Origin: Hymenobacter jeollabukensis
Lineage (GTDB): Bacteria > Bacteroidota > Bacteroidia > Cytophagales > Hymenobacteraceae
Direction of reading: 5' to 3'
Assembly: GCF_005771675.1 (NCBI RefSeq)
Contig: NZ_VAJM01000002.1
Coordinates: 186,001-250,000 of the forward strand
Length of the DNA: 64,000 bases
Shown here: positions 14,813 through 22,124 of the stretch, one piece after another
Layout of the letters: the number at the start of each line of letters is the position of its first letter
How positions within the stretch are numbered: the stretch's first letter is position 1
Notes under the pieces: generated by a model
What the model was told of the DNA's origin: nothing
What the model saw: only the letters and a program-made list of their open reading frames with translations
Databases searched by the model: none
Position numbers and translations under genes: made by a program

Positions 14813-15265
14813 ATGCGCCCGCCACTCCCGGTCCTGAGCCTGCTGTTGCTGACCACGGCCTGCACCGCCGTACACCTGCCCGTGGGGTTCTGGTCGCGCA
14901 ACCAGGCCCGGGCCGACGGCTCCCGCCAGGGCCCCTGGCGCACCTACTACGACGATGCCGATACGCGCCTGGCCACCCGCGGCCACTACCGCCGCGACAA
15001 GCCCCGCGGCCACTGGCAGTACTACCGCCCCGACGGCACCCTCGAACACGCCGAGCAGTACCGCCGCCGCCGCATCGACATTCGCTACTACCACCCGAAC
15101 GGGCAGCTCAGCCGCCGTGGCCAAGCGCGGGTAGTGGTCGAGCCCGACACGGTGCGCTTCTATTGGTATGGCATCTGGCAGCTCTACGACAGCACCGGGC
15201 ACGAAAGCGGCTGGGAGCTGTATGACAAAGGCTGGCGCGCCGCCCGTGGCACGAAAGGCAGTTGA
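14813..15265 (+). CDS. MORN-repeat lipoprotein (YwqK-type)
   Basis: A 150-residue protein. MRPPLPVLSLLLLTTACTAV is a lipoprotein signal peptide with lipobox LTTAC. The mature part consists of short repeats of the antitoxin-YwqK/MORN_2 type: GPWRTYYDDADTRLATRGHY, GHWQYYRPDGTLEHAEQY, RYYHPNGQLSRRGQ and GIWQLYDSTGHESG. Such repeats form an extended beta-hairpin surface. The function of the lipoprotein forms in Bacteroidota is unknown. Confidence 0.8.
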   Translation: MRPPLPVLSLLLLTTACTAVHLPVGFWSRNQARADGSRQGPWRTYYDDADTRLATRGHYRRDKPRGHWQYYRPDGTLEHAEQYRRRRIDIRYYHPNGQLSRRGQARVVVEPDTVRFYWYGIWQLYDSTGHESGWELYDKGWRAARGTKGS

Positions 15266-15346
15266 GCCGGCTTACCGAACGGGAATAACAACCAAAATCA
15301 GGGGCGCAGGAAACGCTGATTAGATTAGGAAGATTTAATGCATAAT

Positions 15347-15370
15347 TGTATTTATCTGATGATAAATACA
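15347..15370. promoter_or_regulatory. AT-rich inverted repeat TGTATTTATC-TGAT-GATAAATACA
   Basis: A perfect 10-bp inverted repeat with a 4-base spacer in the AT-rich gap 15266-15493. It lacks a T-tract, so an operator is at least as likely as a hairpin. Confidence 0.4.
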
Positions 15371-15430
15371 TATTAAACTAATTTTGTAGTCAAAAAATCC
15401 ACGGCGGCGAGTAAAAATTGTTACACGCCA

Positions 15431-15462
15431 TTGGATAAATCATGGTAAAATTTATATATTAG
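15431..15462 (+). promoter_or_regulatory. Candidate promoter TTG-N21-TATATTAG
   Basis: TTG at 15431-15433 and TATATTAG at 15455-15462 (TAnnTTTG with two differences), 31 bases before the TTG start of the small basic membrane protein. Confidence 0.4.
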
Positions 15463-15493
15463 TGCATCCCATCATTCAACCCGCCCGCTCGCT

Positions 15494-15718
15494 TTGCCTA
15501 CTCTTACTGTCTCTGAAGCTGCTTCCAAGCCGTACGTTTCGCGTCGGAAGCGGCACCGCCGTCGTCAGGGCGTTAAAGATTTGCTCAGCACTCGTTCGGT
15601 ACTAGGCCTGCTTGGGCTCTTGGTGCTGGCGCTGCTGATCAGTCTTGGCATCATCGCCACGCAGATTGATTCCTCCCAGCCCGAGGAGGGAGCCGCTATA
15701 GCGGCCGACGCGCTGTAA
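15494..15718 (+). CDS. Small basic single-helix membrane protein, 74 aa
   Basis: An open frame with a TTG start at 15494 (no ATG is available). The N-terminal half is strongly basic (SRRKRHRRRQ), followed by one transmembrane helix (LGLLGLLVLALLISLGIIAT) and a short acidic tail. It is preceded by a promoter-like AT-rich region and followed by an intrinsic terminator, which supports a real transcript. No family recognised. Confidence 0.5.
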   Translation: MPTLTVSEAASKPYVSRRKRHRRRQGVKDLLSTRSVLGLLGLLVLALLISLGIIATQIDSSQPEEGAAIAADAL

Positions 15719-15741
15719 GTCCCAGGTTCCACCCCGCGTAT

Positions 15742-15776
15742 CGGCGGCTCCCTGACCGGAGCCGCCGTCGCTTTTT
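15742..15776 (+). terminator. Intrinsic terminator after the small membrane protein
   Basis: CGGCGGCTCC / GGAGCCGCCG stem with a 6-base loop and a downstream TTTTT. Confidence 0.8.
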
Positions 15777-15782
15777 AGCGGC

Positions 15783-16562
15783 TTACTCGTCGAAGATGCG
15801 GCCAAGGCCACCCAGCACGGTGCCGCTTTCCTTCTGGGCATTAGCCCCATTGGGCATCAGCGCCTGAATCAGCTTCTTCACCGGCATGGACTGCAGCCAC
15901 ACGCGGCCGGTGCCGCGCAGGGTGGCCAGCATCAGCCCCTCGCCGCCGAAAATCATCGACTTGAGGTTGCCGGCGCGGGCAATGCTGAAGTCGATGCCGG
16001 GCTCGAAGGCCACCACGCAGCCCGTGTCCACGCGCAGCACCTCGTTGTTGAGGCGCTTCTCGATGACGGTGCCGCCGGCGTGGATAAACGCCTTCCCGTC
16101 GCCGGTGAGCTTCTGCAGGATGAACCCTTCGCCCCCGAAGAAGCCCGAGCCGATGCGCTGGTTGAAGTGAATGGAGAGCTTGGTGCCGCGCGCGGCGGCC
16201 AGAAAACCGTCCTTCTGCACGATTACGCCCTGGGGCAGGGTGCGCAGGTCCAGCGGCATGATGGTGCCGGGATAGGGCGCCGAGAAGCCTACGTGGGCCT
16301 TGCCGTAGCTGCCGGCGTGGCTGAAGTGCGTCATGAACAGCGACTCGCCGGTAATCAGGCGGGTGCCGGCCTGCATCAGCTTGCCGAAAAACCCCTGGTC
16401 GGGCTCCGAACCGTCGCCCATGCGGGTGTCCCAGGCAATGGCCTCTTCCATGTAGACCATGGTGCCGGCCTCGGCAATAACGGATTCGCCGGGGTCCAGC
16501 TCAATTTCCAGGACCTGGATATCGTGGCCTAAAATGCGGTAGTCGACGTCGTGGGAGTTCAT
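15783..16562 (-). CDS. TIGR00266/AIM24 family protein
   Basis: A 259-residue beta-rich protein of the AIM24 family. Repeated glycine-containing strands are seen: [75 protein letters not shown], then [20 protein letters not shown]. The family forms a double-stranded beta-helix barrel related to tryptophan RNA-binding attenuator-like folds, without a settled function in bacteria. It is a single gene; a near-match promoter (TATACTTG, complement of 16589-16596) lies upstream. Confidence 0.88.
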   Translation of the reverse strand: MNSHDVDYRILGHDIQVLEIELDPGESVIAEAGTMVYMEEAIAWDTRMGDGSEPDQGFFGKLMQAGTRLITGESLFMTHFSHAGSYGKAHVGFSAPYPGTIMPLDLRTLPQGVIVQKDGFLAAARGTKLSIHFNQRIGSGFFGGEGFILQKLTGDGKAFIHAGGTVIEKRLNNEVLRVDTGCVVAFEPGIDFSIARAGNLKSMIFGGEGLMLATLRGTGRVWLQSMPVKKLIQALMPNGANAQKESGTVLGGLGRIFDE

Positions 16563-16610
16563 GCGAAGTGGGAGATGAATGACGGCGGCAAGTATAGCGA
16601 AGTCGGCAGG

Positions 16611-16660
16611 AAAAACGCCGCCGGCCGGGCTTTCCGCAGTGGAAAACCCGGCCGGCGGCG
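16611..16660 (-). terminator. Long GC-rich intrinsic terminator
   Basis: A 20-bp arm CGCCGCCGGCCGGGCTTTCC pairs with GGAAAACCCGGCCGGCGGCG around a 5-base loop, followed by five T residues on the minus strand. It ends the transcript of the 16681-17052 gene. Confidence 0.85.
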
Positions 16661-16680
16661 CTCAGCTGGCAGCCGGTGCC

Positions 16681-17052
16681 TTATTCGTCGGTGTCGGGGG
16701 CCAGTGGCTCCTCGTCGGCTTTCTTGGGCTTCTTGGCCTCGCGGGAGCTGCGCCGCATGAAGTCCTCGTCGGACTCCTCGGGCTCCTCGGCGCGGCCGTC
16801 TTCCACCGGGAAGTCTTCGTCATCTTCGACGGGAACTTCTTCCTCGGTTTTCTCGCCGAACTGCCCGTCGCGGTTCACCAGCTTCTTGTCGCGCACGTGG
16901 CGGTTCAAGAACTCGTTGATCTGCTCGATGCTGTAGGTAGAGGTGATTTCGCCCAGCGGATTCACCTTGATTTCAAAGCCTTCCAGCTCTTTGTGAACCC
17001 GGGGCTTTTTCTCGGGGTCCTGCTGCTTCTTCTTGACGGGTTTCTTGGCCAT
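16681..17052 (-). CDS. Conserved small acidic protein, 123 aa
   Basis: Begins MAKKPVKKKQQDPEKKPRVH, a basic tail, then a folded-looking segment ELEGFEIKVNPLGEITSTYS followed by IEQINEFLNRHVRDKKL, and ends in about 55 residues dominated by Glu and Asp. The central motif recurs in uncharacterised Bacteroidota proteins of this size. The charge split (basic N-terminus, acidic C-terminus) suggests interaction with nucleic acid or a basic partner, but no function is known. Confidence 0.75.
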   Translation of the reverse strand: MAKKPVKKKQQDPEKKPRVHKELEGFEIKVNPLGEITSTYSIEQINEFLNRHVRDKKLVNRDGQFGEKTEEEVPVEDDEDFPVEDGRAEEPEESDEDFMRRSSREAKKPKKADEEPLAPDTDE

Positions 17053-17228
17053 GATGCGTCCGTGGCTAAAGGGTGGGGCCGGGAGCGGGCCCGCCGGGCC
17101 CGAAAAGCCCGCTGACGCGCCGCACAGCTACCCAACTACGCACGTACTCGGGCTACGGATGCACCGGGTTGCCCAAACGTTTTGGGCGGTGCCGCTCAGG
17201 TCCAGTCGCTCATCGGTTTGGACTCAAA

Positions 17229-17261
17229 CAAAACCGCCCGACAGAGAACTGCCGGGCGGTT
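17229..17261 (-). terminator. Intrinsic terminator after gltX
   Basis: AACCGCCCG / CGGGCGGTT stem, with a run of T residues on the minus strand, 27 bases past the gltX stop. Confidence 0.8.
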
Positions 17262-17287
17262 GGAATCAGAAGCGTAGCCAGCATGCT

Positions 17288-18844
17288 TTAGCCGGCGTGG
17301 GCCGCCAGCGCGGCCACGGCCGCCTGCAGCCGCTCGGCCGTTTCCTGCGGGCCCAGGATGCTCATGATATGCATCAGGTCGGGGCCGGCGCCGGAGCCGG
17401 TGACGGCCATGCGCAGCACCTGCAGCACCTGCCCGAGCTTCATGCCCTGGCCTTCGACTACTTGGGTGAGCAGGGCTTTGATGCCGTCGGGAGTGGCGTC
17501 GGTGGCCGTGGGCAGCACCGCGGCGAAGGCCGTGAGGGCGGCAGCTACCTGAGCGTTCCACTTCTTGCTCACGATCTGCTCGTCGTAGCTGATGGGGCGG
17601 TGGAAGAACAGCCGGGCTTCGCGGGCCAGATCGGCCGGGAAAGTGGCGCGCTCCTTCACCAGGCCGGCAATCTGCTCCAGCCGCTCAGTGGGCATATCCA
17701 CACCAATGCCCTGCTCGTTCAGCTCCGTCAGCAGGTACTGGGCCAGCTCGGCGTCGGGCTTGGCGCGCAGGTACTGCTCGTTGTACCAGCGCACCTTGTT
17801 CTGGTCGAAGCGGGCCGGCGACTTGCTCACGCGCTCAATCGAGAAGGCCTCAATCAGCTCCGGCATCGAGAAGATTTCCTGCGTGGTGCCGGGGTTCCAG
17901 CCCAGGAAGGCGAGGAAGTTGATGAAGGCCTCGGGCAGGTAGCCCGACTCGCGGTAGCCGCTGCTCACGGTCGGCTCGCCGGTTTCGGCGTCCTTGCCGT
18001 GAAATTCCAGCGGGAATACCGGGAAGCCCAGCTTGTCCCCGTCGCGCTTCGAGAGCTTGCCGGTGCCGTCGGGCTTCAGGAGCAGGGGCAGGTGGGCAAA
18101 CTGCGGCATGGTATCTTCCCAGCCCAGGTAGCGGTACAGCAGCACGTGCAGCGGGGCCGAGGGCAGCCACTCCTCGCCGCGAATCACGTGGGTAATTTCC
18201 ATCAGGTGGTCGTCCACGATGTTGGCCAGGTGATAGGTCGGCATACCGTCCGACTTCATCAGCACCTTGTCGTCGATGCTGGACGAATGCACCACCACCC
18301 AGCCGCGGATCAGGTCGTTGAAGCGCACTTCTTCCTTGCGCGGCACCTTCAGGCGGATGACGTAGGGCGCGCCGGCGTCGAGCAGCTGCTTTACTTCTTC
18401 CTCAGGCAGCGTCAGCGAGTTGCGCATCTGGGCGCGGGTGATGCTGTTGTACTGCGGGTTGGGGACCTTGGCGGCCGTCAGGCGGGCGCGCATGGCGTCC
18501 AGCTCCTCGGGCGTATCGAAGGCGTAGTAGGCGTAGCCGTCCCGGATGAGCTGGTCGGCGTACTGGCGGTACATGGGCTTCCGCTCACTCTGGCGGTAGG
18601 GCGCGTGCGGGCCGCCCTGCTCGATGCCCTCGTCAATCTCGATGCCGCACCAGCGCAACGAGTCCATGATGTACTGCTCGGCGCCGGGCACGAAGCGGTT
18701 CTGGTCGGTGTCTTCGATGCGCAGCAGCATCTTGCCGCCCAGCTTGCGGGCCAGCAGGTAGTTGTAGAGCGCAGTGCGCACGCCGCCGATGTGCAGCGGC
18801 CCGGTCGGACTGGGCGCAAAACGCACCCGAACTTCTCTTTCCAT
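17288..18844 (-). CDS. gltX: Glutamate--tRNA ligase
   Basis: A 518-residue class I aminoacyl-tRNA synthetase. The ATG at 18844 (MEREVRVRFAPSPTG) is used. The HIGH-type motif is PLHIGG, the KMSKS-type motif KLSKRDGDK; both are intact. TDQNRF and YRQSERKPMYRQYA lie in the catalytic domain, and the C-terminal helical anticodon-binding domain runs from about residue 320. One gene for charging tRNA-Glu; whether it also mischarges tRNA-Gln depends on the presence of glnS or gatCAB elsewhere. A TACCTTTG promoter element lies 52 bases upstream. Confidence 0.96.
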   Translation of the reverse strand: MEREVRVRFAPSPTGPLHIGGVRTALYNYLLARKLGGKMLLRIEDTDQNRFVPGAEQYIMDSLRWCGIEIDEGIEQGGPHAPYRQSERKPMYRQYADQLIRDGYAYYAFDTPEELDAMRARLTAAKVPNPQYNSITRAQMRNSLTLPEEEVKQLLDAGAPYVIRLKVPRKEEVRFNDLIRGWVVVHSSSIDDKVLMKSDGMPTYHLANIVDDHLMEITHVIRGEEWLPSAPLHVLLYRYLGWEDTMPQFAHLPLLLKPDGTGKLSKRDGDKLGFPVFPLEFHGKDAETGEPTVSSGYRESGYLPEAFINFLAFLGWNPGTTQEIFSMPELIEAFSIERVSKSPARFDQNKVRWYNEQYLRAKPDAELAQYLLTELNEQGIGVDMPTERLEQIAGLVKERATFPADLAREARLFFHRPISYDEQIVSKKWNAQVAAALTAFAAVLPTATDATPDGIKALLTQVVEGQGMKLGQVLQVLRMAVTGSGAGPDLMHIMSILGPQETAERLQAAVAALAAHAG

Positions 18845-18895
18845 ACGAAACGACAATTTCGGACCCCGGCTAACTGCCCGGGCCCAAACGCGGCG

Positions 18896-18903
18896 CAAAG
18901 GTA
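18896..18903 (-). promoter_or_regulatory. -7 promoter element TACCTTTG for gltX
   Basis: Exact TAnnTTTG match on the minus strand, giving a leader of about 45 bases before the gltX ATG. Confidence 0.6.
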
Positions 18904-18908
18904 CGGAA

Positions 18909-18998
18909 AGGTGAGTAGGCGAGGTGGTGAAATGGTGAGTTTTGATATTCCAGCCTGCAGAACATCACTCACCATTTCACCACCTCACCTACTTCACC
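18909..18998. repeat. GGTGA-word inverted repeat, copy B
   Basis: Left arm 18909-18950 and right arm 18965-18998 agree at about 30 of 33 positions, including GAGGTGGTGAAATGGTGAGT. The core GAGTTTTGATATTC resembles the cores of copies A and C. The last codons and TAG stop of ridA (complement of 18989-18991) are part of the right arm. Confidence 0.8.
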
Positions 18999-19375
18999 GC
19001 AATGCACGAAATTTCCACCAGCACGTCCTTGGGCAGGCGGCTGACTTCCACCGTTTCGCGGGCGGGGTAAGGGCCCTGGCCGAAGTAGGAGCCGTAGATT
19101 TCGTTGATGGTGCCGAAGTGCCCGAGGTCTTTCACGAAGATGCTGCACTTCACCACGTCTGGCAGCGCGTAGCCGCCCGCGGCCAGCACGGCCTGCACGT
19201 TGCGCATCACCTGATGCGTCTGGGCCTGCACGTCGCCCTCGCCGATGAGCTGCCCGCCCGAGGCGTCCAGCGCAATCTGGCCCGAGACGTAGATGGTGTT
19301 GCCGGCCTGCACGGCCTGGCTGTAGGGCCCGATGGGCGCGGGGGCCTCGGGCGAGTTGATGATGACGTTTGCCAT
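18989..19375 (-). CDS. ridA: RidA family enamine/imine deaminase
   Basis: A 128-residue RidA (YjgF/YER057c/UK114) protein. APIGPYSQAVQAGNTIYVSG is the N-terminal signature; VKCSIFVKDLGHFGTINEIY and GPYPARETVEVSRLPKDVLV supply the conserved Arg and Glu of the trimer-interface active site. RidA hydrolyses reactive 2-aminoacrylate from serine/threonine dehydratases and protects PLP enzymes. The length is typical. The stop codon is inside a repeat arm. Confidence 0.93.
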   Translation of the reverse strand: MANVIINSPEAPAPIGPYSQAVQAGNTIYVSGQIALDASGGQLIGEGDVQAQTHQVMRNVQAVLAAGGYALPDVVKCSIFVKDLGHFGTINEIYGSYFGQGPYPARETVEVSRLPKDVLVEISCIAVK

Positions 19376-19434
19376 GGGGAAAAAGGGGAGCGGGCCGCGA
19401 AGCCCTAATTTGCGGGCCGAACTTAGCCAAAACC

Positions 19435-20121
19435 ATGCACCTGCTCATCCTCGACGGCGCCCACCTCGAAGCCGAATTCCGCTGGAAGTTCGGTTCCGCG
19501 CACCAGTATTCCTTCGTGCCTGCTACCGCCGGCCGCCTCGTCGACGAAATCGAGGAGGCCATGCCCCTGCTCGACGACGCGCTGCCCACCGCCGACGTGG
19601 TCTTCGATTTCGGCAACTACGGCCCGCTTTACGAGGAGAAGGAGGGCATCGTAGTCTTCCTGGAAGCCGCCACCGAGTCGCTGGCCGGCCGCTTCGGCAG
19701 CGCCGCCCCCGCTTACCCTGTGTTCGGTTTCTGCGGCCTGCCCACGCTGCTCAACCACCCCCTGCTTGAAGTCAGCCTCTACCACGACGCCGACGCCGAC
19801 CAGCTGACCGATATATGCGCCCGCCTCGACACGGCCCACTGCCTGGTAGCCGACCGCGTAGGCCTGTTTACACCGCGCCTGCTGGCCCTGAGCGTCAACG
19901 AGGTCTGCTTTGCCCTGCAGGAAGGATTAGTCGGCTCCTCGGTCGCCGGGATGGCGCTGGAGTCCGTCTTCGGCAACCTGCTGGCCCAGGCCAACGCCGT
20001 CGGCGTCGGCCGCATTCACGAGGTGCTCAGCGCGCTCTGGGACGACACCCACGACCCGCGCTACCAAGTGTGCCCGCTGCTCAAGCGCATGGCCCTGCGC
20101 GGCGAATCGTTCGACGTGTAG
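19435..20121 (+). CDS. 3-hydroxyacyl-CoA dehydrogenase-like protein lacking the NAD motif
   Basis: A 228-residue protein from the ATG at 19435. The C-terminal half resembles the helical C-terminal domain of 3-hydroxyacyl-CoA dehydrogenase: VADRVGLFTPRLLALSVNEV, FALQEG, and DPRYQVCPLLKRMALRG. The N-terminal half (MHLLILDGAHLEAEFRWKFG...) sits where the Rossmann domain would be but has no GxGxxG, and the catalytic His/Glu pair is not evident. It is probably a non-dehydrogenase relative. Its function is unknown. It converges on glmS and shares a bidirectional terminator with it. Confidence 0.65.
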   Translation: MHLLILDGAHLEAEFRWKFGSAHQYSFVPATAGRLVDEIEEAMPLLDDALPTADVVFDFGNYGPLYEEKEGIVVFLEAATESLAGRFGSAAPAYPVFGFCGLPTLLNHPLLEVSLYHDADADQLTDICARLDTAHCLVADRVGLFTPRLLALSVNEVCFALQEGLVGSSVAGMALESVFGNLLAQANAVGVGRIHEVLSALWDDTHDPRYQVCPLLKRMALRGESFDV

Positions 20122-20148
20122 CGCCGCGGTTCCAACCGTAGCAAGCAC

Positions 20149-20184
20149 AAAAAAGCCGCTTCGGGTTACCGAAGCGGCTTTTTC
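20149..20184. terminator. Bidirectional intrinsic terminator
   Basis: AAAGCCGCTTCGG / CCGAAGCGGCTTT with a GTTA loop and A/T tracts on both sides, between a plus-strand gene and glmS on the minus strand. Confidence 0.85.
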
Positions 20185-20207
20185 TATGTTCAGTGGCCAG
20201 CCGAAGC

Positions 20208-22043
20208 TTATTCCACCGTTACCGATTTGGCCAGGTTGCGGGGCTGGTCCACGTTGCAGCCGCGCAGCACCGCAATGTGGTACGAGAGCAGCTGCAGCGG
20301 AATCACCGACACCAGCGGCGTCAGCGCCTCCGAGGTGTAGGGCACTTCCACCACGAACTCGGCCATCGACGGGATGGTCGTGTCGCCTTCGCTCACCACG
20401 GCGATGATGCGGCCTTTGCGGGCCTTCACTTCCTGGATGTTCGACACGATTTTCTCGTACGAGCTGTCGCGCGTGGCAATGACCACCACTGGCATGTTCT
20501 CGTCGATCAGGGCGATGGGGCCGTGCTTCATTTCGGCCGCAGGGTAACCCTCGGCATGGATGTAGCTGATTTCCTTGAGCTTCAGCGCGCCTTCCAAGGC
20601 CACCGGGAAGTTGTAGCCGCGACCCAGGTACAGGAAGTTGGTGGCGTCCTTGAAGATTTCGGCAATCTGCTTAATCTCGGTGTCCAGCTCCAGCGCCTTT
20701 TCCACTTTCTGCGGAATGGTATGCAGCTCCATCATCAGCTCGCGCAGCTTCTGGTCGGACAGCGTGCCGCGGCGGTGGCCCACAATCATGGCCAGCAGCG
20801 TCAGCACCGTCACCTGGGCCGTGAAGGCCTTGGTCGAGGCCACCCCGATTTCCGGGCCGGCGTGGGTGTATGCACCAGCGTCGGTAGCGCGGGCAATGCT
20901 CGAGCCCACCACGTTGCAGATGCCGAAGATGGTAGCGCCCTTGCTCTTGGCCAGCTCAATGGCGGCCAGGGTGTCGGCCGTTTCCCCCGACTGCGAAATA
21001 GCAATAACGATGTCGCGCTCCGACAGCACTGGGTTGCGGTAGCGGAACTCCGAGGCGTACTCCACTTCCACCGGGATGCGCGCCAGGTCTTCCAGCAGGT
21101 ACTCGGCCACCAGGCCGGCGTGCCAGCTCGTGCCGCAGGCCACGATGATGATGCGCTGCGCGTTCAGGAACTTCTGCTCGAAGGCCCGTACGCCGCCCAT
21201 GTTCAGGTGCGAAGCTTCCAGCTCCAAGCGGCCGCGCATCGAATCCAGAATCGACTTCGGCTGCTCGAAGATTTCCTTCAGCATGAAGTGCTCATAGCCG
21301 CCCTTCTCGATGCTGTCGAGCTCCAGCTCCAGCTTCTGAATGTAGGGCGTCTGCTGCACGTCTTCCTTGCTGCGCAGCTCGAGCTTCCCGTCGCGGATGA
21401 CGGCAATTTCGTAGTCATTCACGTACACCACTTCGTTGGTGTACTCGATGATGGGCGTCGCGTCGGAAGCCAGGAAAAACTCGTCCTGCCCCACGCCGAT
21501 AACCAGGGGCGAGCCTTTGCGGGCCGCAATCAGCTGGTTCGGCGAGTCTTTGCTGATAACCACGATGGCGTAGGCGCCCACTACTTCGTGCAGAGCCAGG
21601 CGCACGGCTTCTTCCAGCGAGCAGGCGTTCTGCTTCTGGATTTCCTCGATCAGGTTGACGAATACCTCCGTGTCGGTGTCGGAATGAAACTCGTGGCCCT
21701 GCAGCTGCAGGTGCTTTTTCAGCGCCGCGTAGTTTTCGATGATGCCGTTGTGAATGATGGCAATGCGCTCCGACGTGGAGTAGTGCGGGTGAGCGTTGAC
21801 GTCGTTCGGCTCGCCGTGGGTGGCCCAGCGGGTGTGGCCCATGCCCACGTGCGCGTGCACGTTTTTGTCGGCAATAAACGCTTCCAGCTCGGCCACTTTG
21901 CCTTTCTTTTTGAAAACGTTCAGCTCACCGTTGAGCAGGGCAATGCCCGCCGAATCGTACCCGCGGTACTCCAAACGGTGCAGGCCTTTCAGAATGATGG
22001 GACAGGCCTCACGGTGTCCGATGTAAGCTACTATTCCGCACAT
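20208..22043 (-). CDS. glmS: Glutamine--fructose-6-phosphate aminotransferase (isomerizing)
   Basis: A 611-residue enzyme making glucosamine-6-phosphate, the first step toward UDP-GlcNAc for peptidoglycan and LPS. MCGIVAYIGHREACPIILKG contains the N-terminal nucleophile Cys; HRLEYRGYDSAG and GHTRWATHG follow in the glutaminase domain. Two SIS domains follow (ISQSGETADTLAAIELAKSK; then YAIVVISKDS-type glutaminase strands precede them), and the C-terminus ends NLAKSVTVE as in other GlmS. A promoter element is just upstream. No glmS ribozyme is seen in the 80-base leader. Confidence 0.96.
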   Translation of the reverse strand: MCGIVAYIGHREACPIILKGLHRLEYRGYDSAGIALLNGELNVFKKKGKVAELEAFIADKNVHAHVGMGHTRWATHGEPNDVNAHPHYSTSERIAIIHNGIIENYAALKKHLQLQGHEFHSDTDTEVFVNLIEEIQKQNACSLEEAVRLALHEVVGAYAIVVISKDSPNQLIAARKGSPLVIGVGQDEFFLASDATPIIEYTNEVVYVNDYEIAVIRDGKLELRSKEDVQQTPYIQKLELELDSIEKGGYEHFMLKEIFEQPKSILDSMRGRLELEASHLNMGGVRAFEQKFLNAQRIIIVACGTSWHAGLVAEYLLEDLARIPVEVEYASEFRYRNPVLSERDIVIAISQSGETADTLAAIELAKSKGATIFGICNVVGSSIARATDAGAYTHAGPEIGVASTKAFTAQVTVLTLLAMIVGHRRGTLSDQKLRELMMELHTIPQKVEKALELDTEIKQIAEIFKDATNFLYLGRGYNFPVALEGALKLKEISYIHAEGYPAAEMKHGPIALIDENMPVVVIATRDSSYEKIVSNIQEVKARKGRIIAVVSEGDTTIPSMAEFVVEVPYTSEALTPLVSVIPLQLLSYHIAVLRGCNVDQPRNLAKSVTVE

Positions 22044-22113
22044 ACGGGGTCAGGGAAAGTAAAAAGTCTGGGAAATGGAAAGGCCGGCCCGGGGCAAAAC
22101 CCGGGCCAGACTG

Positions 22114-22121
22114 CAAAAGTA
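22114..22121 (-). promoter_or_regulatory. -7 promoter element TACTTTTG for glmS
   Basis: Exact TAnnTTTG match on the minus strand in the gap between the DUF4270 gene and glmS, so glmS can be transcribed separately from the upstream pair. A G/C palindrome (GGCCCGGG / CCCGGGCC, 22086-22109) follows it. Confidence 0.6.
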
Positions 22122-22124
22122 AGA

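Noticed and set aside
17033-19408. 791-codon plus-strand frame across gltX and ridA
   Set aside because: It is the antisense of two certain genes and crosses an inverted repeat and a promoter; no domain is recognisable.
22044-22124. glmS ribozyme upstream of glmS
   Set aside because: The leader is only about 65 bases after the promoter element and lacks the ribozyme core; none is expected in this phylum.
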